The notes beneath the pieces were generated by a model, which made no database searches, had not been told where the DNA came from, and was given only the letters and a program-made list of their open reading frames with translations. From assembly GCA_964396595.1 (NCBI GenBank), contig CAYNFR010000007.1:1-64000 (forward strand): DNA of 64,000 nucleotides, written 5' to 3'. Both the position numbers and the translations under genes were made by a program. The stretch comes from CAYNFR01 sp964396595 (GTDB lineage Bacteria; Bacteroidota; Bacteroidia; Chitinophagales; Saprospiraceae). The first letter of the stretch is position 1. Every line of letters starts with the position of its first letter. Shown one piece after another: positions 29,211-38,336 of this stretch.

Positions 29211-29337
29211 GTCATAATTATACTACTAAATATGTATATATCATTGATATTCAAACATTTAATGCACAACTACATAAAAATAGATGAGATTATGTAGATG
29301 TAGTATATTTGATGGGAATAGTTGTGCAACAGGCACA
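29059..29337 (-). repeat. IS1182-type end, direct repeat copy B
   Basis: Second copy of the 279-base segment at 26018-26296, offset by exactly 3041 bases. It ends at the same ggcaca as copy A, and the flanks then differ. The two copies bracket the M48 gene, giving the layout of a composite element with direct IS copies. Confidence 0.92.
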
Positions 29338-29625
29338 CGGGTTTTGCGTCAGGCAGCGTGACACTTTAACAAGTTCAGTGCTTTGCATGCCAACTTAGCG
29401 TTTTGTCTAATATTCAGACTTGATCAATACAGCGCAATCAAATTTTATGATGTACTGATCTCTTTTTTAAGGACGAAATGCGCCGAACTTCCTACCTCAG
29501 TTATTTATGAGCCACATATCAGAACCAATACCCCAACATCAAAAATATTACGCATGCAGAATACGCTTGCTTACTCAGGAGCAGTTTGATTTTAGAGCTA
29601 TAAGCATATACTGCTCAATAAGCTT

Positions 29626-30519
29626 CTATCGTCGCTGTGGTGGAGTAAATAGCAACGGAAAAAACTTACCTCTTAGTGTATTCCCTTTCGACACAGGCGG
29701 CACTCCTGCGAGCAATGACTCATCGGTGTCAGAGCGCGTACCATCGGCGAATACATTAATCACAAAAGCTCGCCTCGAGCGTGGAGAACGATTGTCCGTA
29801 GAGCCATGAACCGTCAGCGGATGATGAAAGCTAGCATACCCTCTTGGTAATTCAGCAGATATCTGTTTATTAAAAGCTGTCTTTTGATCTTCTGATATAA
29901 AATCCATTAAGCCTTCGAATTCACCGGCTAGCTCAGGCTTCTGAAGAAGAGACCATCGATGACTGCCTGGTACATATCGCAGACAACCATTTTCTTCAGT
30001 CGCATCATCGAGTCCGATCCAGCAAGTCAAGTGCTGCATCGGCACAGTCCTCGTCCAATAGCTATAATCTTGATGCCATGCTACTACACCTCCATGATGG
30101 GCGGGTTTGCAGAATAATTGATCGTGCCAAAACCGTACAGGCTTGTTTCCTAACAATTGGCTCGCTGCCACTACAAATCGCGGACTCCATAGCACATCAT
30201 GGAAGGCACGAGATATACGCCAGTGACCTAGTGCATGAAGCAACACAGCATCAGGATCAAATGATTCATTGTGATGAAACTCGTAATACAAATCATGCCC
30301 TTCATGATCTCCACTGGTTATATCCGTCAGTTCATCGAGAAACCATTGGATCTGTTCTTCATCAAGAATTTTCACACCGGATAGAAAACCATTTTCATTA
30401 AAAAATTCTATCTGTTCTTCGGACAGTGCATATTTTTCCCAGGCTTCTTCAGGACGTAAATTCTCGAATCTATCCGTCAAGATTTCATGGTAATCTGCAA
30501 GATCAAGTTTTTTTGACAT
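29626..30519 (-). CDS. Phytanoyl-CoA dioxygenase (PhyH) family protein
   Basis: Fe(II)/2-oxoglutarate-dependent oxygenase of 297 residues. The iron ligands are His149 and Asp151 in WHQDYSYW and His238 in VHGSTDNRS, with an Arg a few residues later for 2-oxoglutarate. Family members hydroxylate small molecules such as lipids, ectoine or halogenation substrates, so the substrate cannot be named. A hairpin GTCAGC-TAATC-GCTGAC lies 23-39 bases upstream of the start. The gene stands alone. Confidence 0.88.
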   Translation of the reverse strand: MSKKLDLADYHEILTDRFENLRPEEAWEKYALSEEQIEFFNENGFLSGVKILDEEQIQWFLDELTDITSGDHEGHDLYYEFHHNESFDPDAVLLHALGHWRISRAFHDVLWSPRFVVAASQLLGNKPVRFWHDQLFCKPAHHGGVVAWHQDYSYWTRTVPMQHLTCWIGLDDATEENGCLRYVPGSHRWSLLQKPELAGEFEGLMDFISEDQKTAFNKQISAELPRGYASFHHPLTVHGSTDNRSPRSRRAFVINVFADGTRSDTDESLLAGVPPVSKGNTLRGKFFPLLFTPPQRR

Positions 30520-31227
30520 TGGAATATTATTGAGGTACTTAGTCAGCTAATCGCTGACAGACTAATCAAACAGTTAATGCTACAAGGTAATTACTCCTGC
30601 ATTATATTTTTTAAACATTCAAGAAATTTTATCTACTGAACTAAGTGAAAATTGTAAAAAAAATGCGCTCGTCTCTGTAGCTTAGGATGTCCTAAATGCG
30701 GTTCATATATTGGTTGACATTACTTACAATATTTCGCTCTGTCTTATCATAGTAAGCTTGTCCTACATTTCGGCATTATTTCTAGTATAACACTTCAGAC
30801 ACCCTATCCTTAGGAGTGAAACAAGATAAGTCGCCTTCACACATCAAGCACCAGCGACCCTAGCAAGACTTTTCTGATGAATTCCTTCGCGCGCATTGCG
30901 CATATCTTAGCGCGCTTTGCCCGAGAAAACCATCTAACAAGCCTAGGATAGGTCATATCCTTAGTAATTATACCTTAGCGAAAGTCCGTGCGTCCTTTTT
31001 GAAACTCTGTGGAATAGCTTAACCATAAAAATCGCCAAGAAGCCACCAAGAAGTACAGTGGGAAGATTTAAAAATGTGAAAGACATTCATAAAACCTTAT
31101 CTGAAAACAATTAAATTCGAAGGTCAACTTACTCCAAAAAAACCAATAAAGAAATACACAACAGTACCATTTGAGATACATTCCAATCATTCTCAACAGA
31201 AAACATTTCTTAAAGTTATGACTGCCC
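30520..31227. other. Long intergenic region without recognised gene
   Basis: About 700 bases with no supported gene. Near the PhyH start is the inverted repeat GTCAGC...GCTGAC (30542-30558), a possible operator. Around 30888-30920 there is a GC-rich patch with GCGCGC at both ends. I checked for tRNA, RNase P, tmRNA and SRP-like features and found none. It may be a decayed gene. Confidence 0.4.
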
Positions 31228-32388
31228 CTATCTCCTCAATAAAGGCAAGACGATCTCTATTGGCAATGCCTCTATCTTGTGGCCGTCTCTTCCTATCATA
31301 GTCTCTGCGACAAATAAACTGTTTATAATCGCTTCTTCCGTAGCCTCGATCACCGCTAAAAATAAAGGAGACATTTGATCATTGTGTAATGGGACGCCAC
31401 TGTAGCTTGAATATTCATTTACATCATGGGGCATACGCATCGCGGGGTGTGTCGATACAGCGATAACATAATCTCCACTGCCATTGGACATTGACGCACC
31501 AGTGCGTCCCATGCCCAGCATTGCCCTGGCTCCCAATCTCTCCAGATTACGAGCATCAAGTGGGGCATCTGTCATGACTACGATCATACAGCTACCATCC
31601 CCATTATCACTCAGATGATTCGCATATGGATACTTCCCCAACGCCCTGCCGATCGGAGAACCTTCTATGATCAGATCGCCACCAAAATTAGTCTGGACAA
31701 GCACCCCGATAGTATATCCCCCTATCGATCGCGGCAAAACACGAGAAGAGGTACCAATACCTCCTTTATATCCAAAACAGACTGTTCCCGTGCCAGCCCC
31801 GACATTTCCTTCTTCCATCATTCCATCTGCTGCACGCTCAATTGCCGCGATGAAATCCTTTTCGCCAAGGCGCATCCCTCGGATATCATTGAGGTAGCCA
31901 TCATTTGTTTCTCCTATAAGGGCATTGACCGACCTGACATCCTCATTACCCGCTTGCGCAAGGGTATATTTAACCACCGCATTGATACCTGCCCCTACGC
32001 TAAGCGTATTGGTCAGAATGATGGGTGTCTCCAGTAAGCCCAATTCTTTCACCTGAGAATATCCTGCCAGTTTGCCGAATCCATTTGCAATATGAATGGC
32101 CGCAGGTACTTTTTGCTGAAAGAGATTCTCTGAGTGAGGCAAGATAGCAGTCACGCCTGTACGAATATCCGAACCCTCGATAAGCGTAATATGCCCTACC
32201 CTCACACCGGGTACATCTGTAATGGCATTCAACTCACCAGTGTTAAAAATCCCAAAACGCAATCCATGTTCTCGCGCTCGCTGCCGACCCGATTCTTGCG
32301 CAGGCAATACAGACAACATGCTTGATATCAACATAACAATCAAGAAAACAGGAACGGAATTTTGAAGTAGTACACCTATACGACTCAT
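31228..32388 (-). CDS. P1 (DmpA-type) aminopeptidase
   Basis: N-terminal-nucleophile peptidase of 386 residues. After a signal peptide (cleavage near AQE, residue 31) the DmpA pattern begins with LRFGIFNTGELNAITDVPGVRVGH. The self-cleavage site is Gly265-Ser266 in DNGDGSCMIVV, which would yield two chains with Ser266 as the N-terminal nucleophile. The enzyme releases N-terminal amino acids, including D- or beta-residues in some members. It is likely periplasmic and is monocistronic here. Confidence 0.92.
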   Translation of the reverse strand: MSRIGVLLQNSVPVFLIVMLISSMLSVLPAQESGRQRAREHGLRFGIFNTGELNAITDVPGVRVGHITLIEGSDIRTGVTAILPHSENLFQQKVPAAIHIANGFGKLAGYSQVKELGLLETPIILTNTLSVGAGINAVVKYTLAQAGNEDVRSVNALIGETNDGYLNDIRGMRLGEKDFIAAIERAADGMMEEGNVGAGTGTVCFGYKGGIGTSSRVLPRSIGGYTIGVLVQTNFGGDLIIEGSPIGRALGKYPYANHLSDNGDGSCMIVVMTDAPLDARNLERLGARAMLGMGRTGASMSNGSGDYVIAVSTHPAMRMPHDVNEYSSYSGVPLHNDQMSPLFLAVIEATEEAIINSLFVAETMIGRDGHKIEALPIEIVLPLLRR

Positions 32389-32567
32389 AGTGTATCAATT
32401 AGTGGTACAACTAAGGTAGTCAAATTTTTAACGGAAGTTTAGGAATCCATTCCATCTGATAATAACAAAATTGTGAAGATAATGTCTTTCTTTTGTCGCA
32501 TTATGTATTTTCGTTATATGAAGCCGATAGTTATTTGAAAGAAACGGGCTATGAATAAAGCAGTTAC

Positions 32568-33494
32568 ATGAAAGTTTGGATTAGTTTGGCCATTCTTGTG
32601 TGGGGATCAATACGATTGCCTGCGCAGAGTTTTAATGCTGACTTCGTAAGATATGTCAACGAAGATGGGGTGACATACAAAGATTATTTGAAGGTCGACT
32701 CTCGTCGAATGACTAGCTGGCACTATATCGAAAAGGGCAAGAATCCGGAGGATGTTTTTAGTTTTATTTCCCCTCCCGAATACACCTTAATCCCGAATCT
32801 CGACGAAAAATACAACCAAATAAGTTTTAACAGAGGCAGTTTTTCACTTATACGCGAGGATTCCATGCGCCAAGATCTAACCATCAGAGATGGCTTGTAT
32901 ATCTTCCAAAATGGCTTCGATGAATCTAAGGATGGCTATTACGGATGTTTCGCAATACCGGATGGATTTAAATTCTTGAACTATGTATGGGTATTCCCAA
33001 GTAATATAGAGGTCGTGGACTATGAAAGTAATCGCGAAGGACAGTGGCGATTGATAGATAACACATTATCCTTTATCGCCGCAGACGTCAACAATGTCTT
33101 GTTCAAAATACGCTATAAGCGCAACGATCCTCAGCCTCTTACCCTAGCTGATCGCAAAGTAAGTCTGCGAGACTCCATCACAGTCAAGAACAAGTACCTT
33201 GACATTTATATATGGGATGATGGAAAGATCGACAATGATGTAATCTCCGTCAAGCTCAATGATGACTGGATTATCCAATATCTCGAAGCAGGAAAGGATA
33301 AAATAAAATTTAGATACCTACTTACAGAACCTGTCAACTATCTCATACTCCGAGCGGACAACGTAGGTCAAATACCACCCAATACTACAGCCATCCATAT
33401 AACAGATGGTAAACTCGGAAAGACCGTCGTCTTAAATAGTGATCTCGGATATAGTGAAGCCATTAAAATTACCCTTCAGGAAGATCCTAAGTAG
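32568..33494 (+). CDS. Secreted protein of unknown function
   Basis: Protein of 308 residues with a signal peptide ending near residue 20 (LPAQSF). The C-terminal part from about residue 200 reads VSLRDSITVKNKYLDIYIWD and then DGKIDNDVISVKLNDDWI. This is a beta-sandwich-like module I have seen in other Bacteroidota secreted proteins, often of the kind that recognise Ca2+ or sugars. No catalytic motif is visible. The gene end overlaps the convergent hemJ by 8 bases. Not recognised beyond this. Confidence 0.7.
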   Translation: MKVWISLAILVWGSIRLPAQSFNADFVRYVNEDGVTYKDYLKVDSRRMTSWHYIEKGKNPEDVFSFISPPEYTLIPNLDEKYNQISFNRGSFSLIREDSMRQDLTIRDGLYIFQNGFDESKDGYYGCFAIPDGFKFLNYVWVFPSNIEVVDYESNREGQWRLIDNTLSFIAADVNNVLFKIRYKRNDPQPLTLADRKVSLRDSITVKNKYLDIYIWDDGKIDNDVISVKLNDDWIIQYLEAGKDKIKFRYLLTEPVNYLILRADNVGQIPPNTTAIHITDGKLGKTVVLNSDLGYSEAIKITLQEDPK

Positions 33495-34053
33495 CCTTCC
33501 GCATACGCCGATAGGCTTTGGCAAAAAAATAAAAAACTACTCCTAGTAAAATTATACTTAAAAAGGCGATGCCAAAATGCAGGGTATTCCTATAAACTGC
33601 TAATAAGACAATACCTACCAGCAATAAAGTCGGCACCTCATTGAACAATCTAAAGTTAAAGGAGCTCATAGGTAACTGTCCATCCTTAAGCTTTAACATA
33701 TATTTCTTACAGAGTACATGGTAGACCGTTAGCAATACGAGTAACAACAACTTTATATGCATCCATACATTTACTTTAAACCAATCGTATCCATGTAAAT
33801 GGAGCACCACAAGCCCCATGACCCATGTAAACATCATTGCTGGGTTTGAAATGATCCGATATGCGCGTTCTTCCATCAAGGACAATTGAGGAATCAGTAT
33901 TGCAGATTCTGCGGGAGGACGGTCCATAGCTTCAGCATGATATACGAATATTCTACCTAAATAAAATAGACCACCCAGCCACGCTACCGAACTAATGATA
34001 TGCAATGACTTCACTAACAACAACCAATGAACTGCTTCCATAAACTCTCCCAC
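33487..34053 (-). CDS. hemJ: HemJ-type protoporphyrinogen oxidase
   Basis: Membrane protein of 188 residues with four or five hydrophobic helices. The HemJ pattern is present: VKSLHIISSVAWLGGLFYLGR near residues 14-34, VNVWMHIKLLLL near 94-105 and a following YHVLCKKY. HemJ oxidises protoporphyrinogen IX to protoporphyrin IX in heme synthesis. It belongs to the CopD-like superfamily, but the conserved His and Lys pattern favours HemJ. ATG at 34041 (MEAVHWLL) is an alternative start. Confidence 0.85.
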   Translation of the reverse strand: MGEFMEAVHWLLLVKSLHIISSVAWLGGLFYLGRIFVYHAEAMDRPPAESAILIPQLSLMEERAYRIISNPAMMFTWVMGLVVLHLHGYDWFKVNVWMHIKLLLLVLLTVYHVLCKKYMLKLKDGQLPMSSFNFRLFNEVPTLLLVGIVLLAVYRNTLHFGIAFLSIILLGVVFYFFAKAYRRMRKAT

Positions 34054-34150
34054 TTTTCACCCAAAACTATTCATTTTAATGAAAACATTACCTTCCAAAA
34101 GCAAAAACCCGCCGTATAGACTCTCTCTAAGCAAAGCATTATCCTGCACC

Positions 34151-34180
34151 TTTGTGATTAGACTATTATTGATTACTTTG
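34151..34180 (+). promoter_or_regulatory. Promoter of amidohydrolase gene
   Basis: TTTG at 34151-34154, a 19-base spacer, then TACTTTG at 34174-34180. The spacing and both elements fit the Bacteroidota housekeeping promoter, one base short in the -7 box. The start codon is 29 bases downstream. Confidence 0.55.
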
Positions 34181-34208
34181 CTCCCGTAAATACTTGAACG
34201 CGTATTAA

Positions 34209-35537
34209 ATGAATAGAATTATAGCTGTCGCAATGTGCATATCAGTGAGCCACATGGTTTTTGGGCAAAAGACAGCGCTAGTCGGAGGCACGCTGATAGA
34301 CGGATTCGGTGGTAAGCCGATACATAATAGCGTAATCATCATCGAAGGCGAAAAAATTGTCGCTGTAGGTCATCAAGGAAATCTTGCTGTTCCTGCCGAT
34401 GCGGAAGTTATTTCGACGGAAGGTATGAGTGTCTTGCCTGGACTATGGGATATGCATGTCCATTTAATGATCAATGGTCATTCTAATTATACACATTGGG
34501 ACACGGCATATATAGATAGATTTGAAGATGTGATCATGCCTTCTTCTGCCCATCAGCTATTGCAGGCAGGGATCACAAGCGCACGTGATCTCGGTGCGCC
34601 ATTAGAAGCAAGTCTCAATGTCAGAGATCGCATTAACAGAGGTGAAATTCCCGGTCCGACTATGTACATGTCAGGGCCATTTATTCAGCATAAACCATAC
34701 CCGGGAACAGAGGCGTTCCGTTGGGGGGTAACAGGCGTAGCAGATGCGCGGGCAAAAGTTAAAAAGCTTGCAGATAGCGGTGTCGATTGTATCAAGTTAA
34801 TTGATCAAGATCAGATGACTTTAGAAGAAGTTAAAGCAGTGGTTGACGAAGCACATAAACGCGGTTTAACGGTAGTGGCTCATGCGCACAGACCGGAAGA
34901 AATAAGAGTGGGACTGGCAGCCGGAGTAGATTGTTTTGAACACACAGGTCTATCTTCAGCACCTGAGTATCCTGAAGATGTGCTGAGTATGTTAAAAGAA
35001 AGAACCGCTCAGATGAATCTCGGCCCTCTTTTTTGGACGCCTACAGTCGAAGGACTATACAATTATGAATATGTGCGAGACAACCCTGAGAAATTGGATA
35101 ATGACTGTTGGCATCTGGACTTGCCTGATGATATTATAGCCGATATCTCGGGCAGCATTAGGCATCCTGGGCGTATGTCTTACTTCCAGCTGACACCAAG
35201 TCGTAAACCAACGCTTGAGCGAAAAGTAAAACAATTGCTAGACGCAGGGGTAGTCCTATTGATCGGTACAGATAGCGGAATACCGATGAAGTTTCATTGT
35301 CAATCAACCTGGAATGAGCTAGACGTATGGGTCAATGAATTTGGTATAGATCCGATGTATGCCATCAAAGCTGCCACCTATTGGCCGGCGAAGTCTATGG
35401 GAGTCGATGACAAGTACGGAACTATTTCCGAGGGAAAATATGCCGACATTATAGCCGTAAAAGGCGATGTGCTTCGATATATCGTCCTACTTCAGGATGT
35501 TCATATGGTCGTAAAACATGGAAAAAGAGTGAGATAA
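34209..35537 (+). CDS. Exported amidohydrolase (imidazolonepropionase-like)
   Basis: Metal-dependent hydrolase of 442 residues with a signal peptide ending near residue 20 (VFGQKT). The amidohydrolase metal site is visible: LWDMHVHLM (two His), CIKLIDQD (probable carboxylated Lys), VVAHAHRP, CFEHTG, and the Asp in LIGTDSGIP. The C-terminal ISEGKYADIIAVKGD strand closes the barrel cap. Periplasmic relatives act as dipeptidases or prolidases; the substrate is not known. It stands alone with its own promoter. Confidence 0.88.
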   Translation: MNRIIAVAMCISVSHMVFGQKTALVGGTLIDGFGGKPIHNSVIIIEGEKIVAVGHQGNLAVPADAEVISTEGMSVLPGLWDMHVHLMINGHSNYTHWDTAYIDRFEDVIMPSSAHQLLQAGITSARDLGAPLEASLNVRDRINRGEIPGPTMYMSGPFIQHKPYPGTEAFRWGVTGVADARAKVKKLADSGVDCIKLIDQDQMTLEEVKAVVDEAHKRGLTVVAHAHRPEEIRVGLAAGVDCFEHTGLSSAPEYPEDVLSMLKERTAQMNLGPLFWTPTVEGLYNYEYVRDNPEKLDNDCWHLDLPDDIIADISGSIRHPGRMSYFQLTPSRKPTLERKVKQLLDAGVVLLIGTDSGIPMKFHCQSTWNELDVWVNEFGIDPMYAIKAATYWPAKSMGVDDKYGTISEGKYADIIAVKGDVLRYIVLLQDVHMVVKHGKRVR

Positions 35538-35571
35538 TTGACTTTTCGCGCAATATTGCATCAATAATTAC

Positions 35572-35600
35572 TTGTCATCGCCATAGTATTTGCTATTTTG
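35572..35600 (+). promoter_or_regulatory. Promoter of TPR protein gene
   Basis: TTG at 35572-35574 is followed after 19 bases by TATTTTG at 35594-35600, matching the same promoter form as at 34151. The chosen start codon at 35674 is 73 bases downstream. Confidence 0.5.
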
Positions 35601-35673
35601 CGCGTCGGTAAAGAGCAATAAGTCATCGTTGCTTTTCATTTATAGAATTCTTTTTTATCTAAAACACACAATC

Positions 35674-36507
35674 ATGTTGAAGTCAATTCAAGCGCTCCGC
35701 CCGCAAACTCTTTTTTCTTTTTTTGTTCTTCTAGGATTAGTAGTATCTCAATCTTCATTGTTCGGACAATCTAAAACACCAGTTTCTGCATATAACGAAG
35801 CAATGGGATTACTAAAAGAAAAAAACTATGAAGCAGGACTGGAAGCAATGGAGGCTGCATTGACGATAGCCGCAGAAAAAGGCGAAGAAAAAATCATTGG
35901 GCTAGCCACCAAGAATGCAGGAGTAGCAGCTATAAATCTCGGTAATAGCAAACTCGCAGAAAAAGATTTCGATGCGGCTCTTGCAGCATATGAAAAGGCA
36001 AAAAACTATAACCCCAATAATTCCGGAATAGATGAAGGTATCGCTCGCGTATATGAAGAGCAAGGCAATCTCCCAGAAGCAGTGAAACAGTATATTATTT
36101 CCGGAGACAAAGGCCAGTCGGAAGATAATCCGGATAGGGTGGCTAGTAGATATAAAAGAGCGATGAATGTTGTAGGAAAACAATTCGTGGCAAAAAACTA
36201 CGACGCCGCAATCGAAACCGGCGAGGCGTATTTATCACTAAAAACAGATGAACCTGAAGTCTTCTATTATTTATCTAAGTCTTATGCAGAAAAAAATGAA
36301 AATGACAAAAGCATAGAACTCATCAATCAAGCTATAGAACTTGCCGGAAAAGAGTCACCCGACAAATATCATTATGCACAAGGCAGCACTTACGAGATAC
36401 TTGGCAAGAACAAAGAAGCCGTTCAAGCATACAAAAAAATAGTCGCTGAACCTTTTAAGGCACAAGCCGATTATCGCATCCGAGAGCTTGAAGGCGAGGA
36501 CGATTAG
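35674..36507 (+). CDS. Exported tetratricopeptide-repeat protein
   Basis: Protein of 277 residues with a signal peptide ending near residue 33 (SLFGQSK). At least five TPR-like helical hairpins follow, for example KNYEAGLEAMEAALTIA, KDFDAALAAYEKAKNYNPNN, GNLPEAVKQYIIS and NDKSIELINQAIELA. It probably acts as a periplasmic scaffold; no partner is indicated. ATG at 35674 is chosen because of the promoter at 35572-35600 and the signal peptide it creates. Confidence 0.85.
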   Translation: MLKSIQALRPQTLFSFFVLLGLVVSQSSLFGQSKTPVSAYNEAMGLLKEKNYEAGLEAMEAALTIAAEKGEEKIIGLATKNAGVAAINLGNSKLAEKDFDAALAAYEKAKNYNPNNSGIDEGIARVYEEQGNLPEAVKQYIISGDKGQSEDNPDRVASRYKRAMNVVGKQFVAKNYDAAIETGEAYLSLKTDEPEVFYYLSKSYAEKNENDKSIELINQAIELAGKESPDKYHYAQGSTYEILGKNKEAVQAYKKIVAEPFKAQADYRIRELEGEDD

Positions 36508-36848
36508 TCAAGCACAGAATAATACTTCTGTAATAATTCAGCTATTTCTCTTTAAGTGATATAGTGCTATTCTTCCTCTTTTAAAAGGCAGCAAATCAGC
36601 TAGGCTGACGAATTTCTGCGTTCATCTGCGTAATCAGCGCGAATAAAAACGCCCTACAATCGTACGGATAACGACTGATTTACTGATCTGAAAGGAGATA
36701 ACTGAATACGTTTTGGTGCTTGGAGAAGAAGCAGACTTCGAAGTACAAAACTGTCTGCCAGCACTGAACTTGATAAGAAGCACAACGCTTCAATTAAGTA
36801 ACTGAACCCGCTTTTTTGCCAAACGACTGTCATATGCGGTTTTTCTTT
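36508..36848. other. Intergenic region with repeat-like and edge sequences
   Basis: No gene. At 36620-36690 a stretch with TAATCAGCGCGA, then CTGATTTACTGATCTG resembles a stretch at 61728-61795. AGCACTGAACTT at 36760-36771 with AACCCGC near 36805 resembles the flank of the IS copy at 29338-29382 read on the other strand. Both are discussed as findings. Confidence 0.45.
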
Positions 36849-38252
36849 TCATTCGTCAGTTTTTCCGCTGTTTTCTTGTCTGTTGTTATACTTCTCTCTT
36901 GCTTTCACTTTCCAAGGTGCGTCAATTTCCCAATCTCCCGCCATAATACAACCATAAGGCATAATTTCGTCAAGCACTTCGCCAAGTCCAAATTCTTGCA
37001 TTTGTCTTTTTACCATATCAGCGTTTTTGTATGCACTTGGTAGTTCTGAAATGTCAATGTGGTTCGAGAAAAAACGAATGTCTAATCCTTGTGTTTCTTC
37101 GTGAAAGATTTGTTCAATTGTCTTATGAGAGTTGTTTTTCTTATGTCGTCCACGACTAATATTTCGTCCTGCTCCGTGTGGTGCAAAACCTAAATTGTTA
37201 GCTGTCGTGTTACCTTTTACAATTAAAACTGGTTCGCTCATATTCAATGGAATTAGTCGTAAACCGTCTTTGCTGTCAGGCACAAATTTGTCGTCCAATG
37301 GCGTTGCACCCTTGGCGTGATAAAACAAATCATTCTCTTTAAAAACAAAATTATGTTCGTTCCAAAATCTGTCAAAAGGGTCAATGTTTAGTTTTTGAGT
37401 TGTTGCGTTATGAATTGTCGTGTGGTTTAGTTTTGTCCACTCTCTGACCAATTGCAATGCTTCCCAATATGCTTTTCCTTCGTCTGTGTCGTAAGGTATC
37501 CAAGCATTTTTCTCCGCTGTTTTTGGTGAAATTTCTTTTCTGAAATATTCAGCCACTTTCATTCCTTGTGTATAAAGATTAGCTCCAAAACCACGGCTTC
37601 CGTGGTGCGTAACCATCATAGTTTCCCCTGTCTTTTTAGAGATACCAACAAATAGAAAATGGTTTCCATCTCCTTGTGTCGCTAAGTGTGTTCTTGCAAA
37701 ACTTAAACTACGTTCAGAATTTAGAAATTTGTTTTGTGCGATTTTTTCTTCAAAGCCTTTTGGTAAAACTGAATATTCTTCTCGTCCGCCACCACCAAAA
37801 TGTGTAACCGAATGAGCCATATCCAAAACTGTCTTTGGCGATAACATTCCGAAATTTGTCATCATTACAGAGCAACAAATGTCTGCACTGTGCATTGAAG
37901 GGTGAATTGCATTTTTAGCAATAACAACTCCGCCAACTGGAATTTGTCCTTCTCCTGTCGGGCAAGCGTCTGGCATAACTGCACCACCAACCAAAGTTGG
38001 TGTTTTCATAAGGTCTTGCATTGTGTCAAGAACCATTTTTACATTGTCCGCTTCTTCGTTTGTCTCGGCTCTTATGTTTTTATAAAAGTCAACAGGCTCA
38101 GAATGCGGGTCAATATATTTAGGTCGAACCGACTCAATATAGTCCTTCAAGCTGTCACCACTAAGCTGATTTTGGTTAGCATAGTCAATAACATCCTTGA
38201 ACCATTTGCTTGGTTTATATCCTAAGTCTATTATGTCTTTTCCTGTTATCAT
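36849..38252 (-). CDS. rtcB: RtcB-family RNA ligase
   Basis: Protein of 467 residues of the RtcB family, which joins 2',3'-cyclic phosphate and 5'-OH RNA ends using Mn2+ and GTP. Metal and nucleotide residues lie in the expected motifs: PDACPTGEGQIPVGGVV, HPSMHSADICCSVMMT, TQGDGNHFLFVG, THHGSRGFGANLY, and the guanylylated His in GFAPHGAGRNISR. It may act in RNA repair after damage rather than tRNA splicing. No archease gene is adjacent. Its flanks resemble those of the M48 insert, suggesting acquisition. Confidence 0.88.
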   Translation of the reverse strand: MITGKDIIDLGYKPSKWFKDVIDYANQNQLSGDSLKDYIESVRPKYIDPHSEPVDFYKNIRAETNEEADNVKMVLDTMQDLMKTPTLVGGAVMPDACPTGEGQIPVGGVVIAKNAIHPSMHSADICCSVMMTNFGMLSPKTVLDMAHSVTHFGGGGREEYSVLPKGFEEKIAQNKFLNSERSLSFARTHLATQGDGNHFLFVGISKKTGETMMVTHHGSRGFGANLYTQGMKVAEYFRKEISPKTAEKNAWIPYDTDEGKAYWEALQLVREWTKLNHTTIHNATTQKLNIDPFDRFWNEHNFVFKENDLFYHAKGATPLDDKFVPDSKDGLRLIPLNMSEPVLIVKGNTTANNLGFAPHGAGRNISRGRHKKNNSHKTIEQIFHEETQGLDIRFFSNHIDISELPSAYKNADMVKRQMQEFGLGEVLDEIMPYGCIMAGDWEIDAPWKVKAREKYNNRQENSGKTDE

Positions 38253-38336
38253 TTTGTCATTTATGTCTAATGGTTGTCTTGGGTTGCGGTCTGCTAAAAT
38301 CGCATATAACTTACGAATATCAATATCGGTATGAAT

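Noticed and set aside
29383..29589. Plus-strand frame of 68 codons near the PhyH gene
   Set aside because: No protein-like pattern, no homology recognised and no promoter.
30888..30920. Terminator or RNA gene in the GC-rich patch
   Set aside because: The GCGCGC repeats do not form a good stem with a T-run, and no known RNA fold fits.
36760..36850. Integron attC site
   Set aside because: No GTTRRRY core or clear paired R and L boxes could be identified by eye, so only the shared edge similarity is reported.
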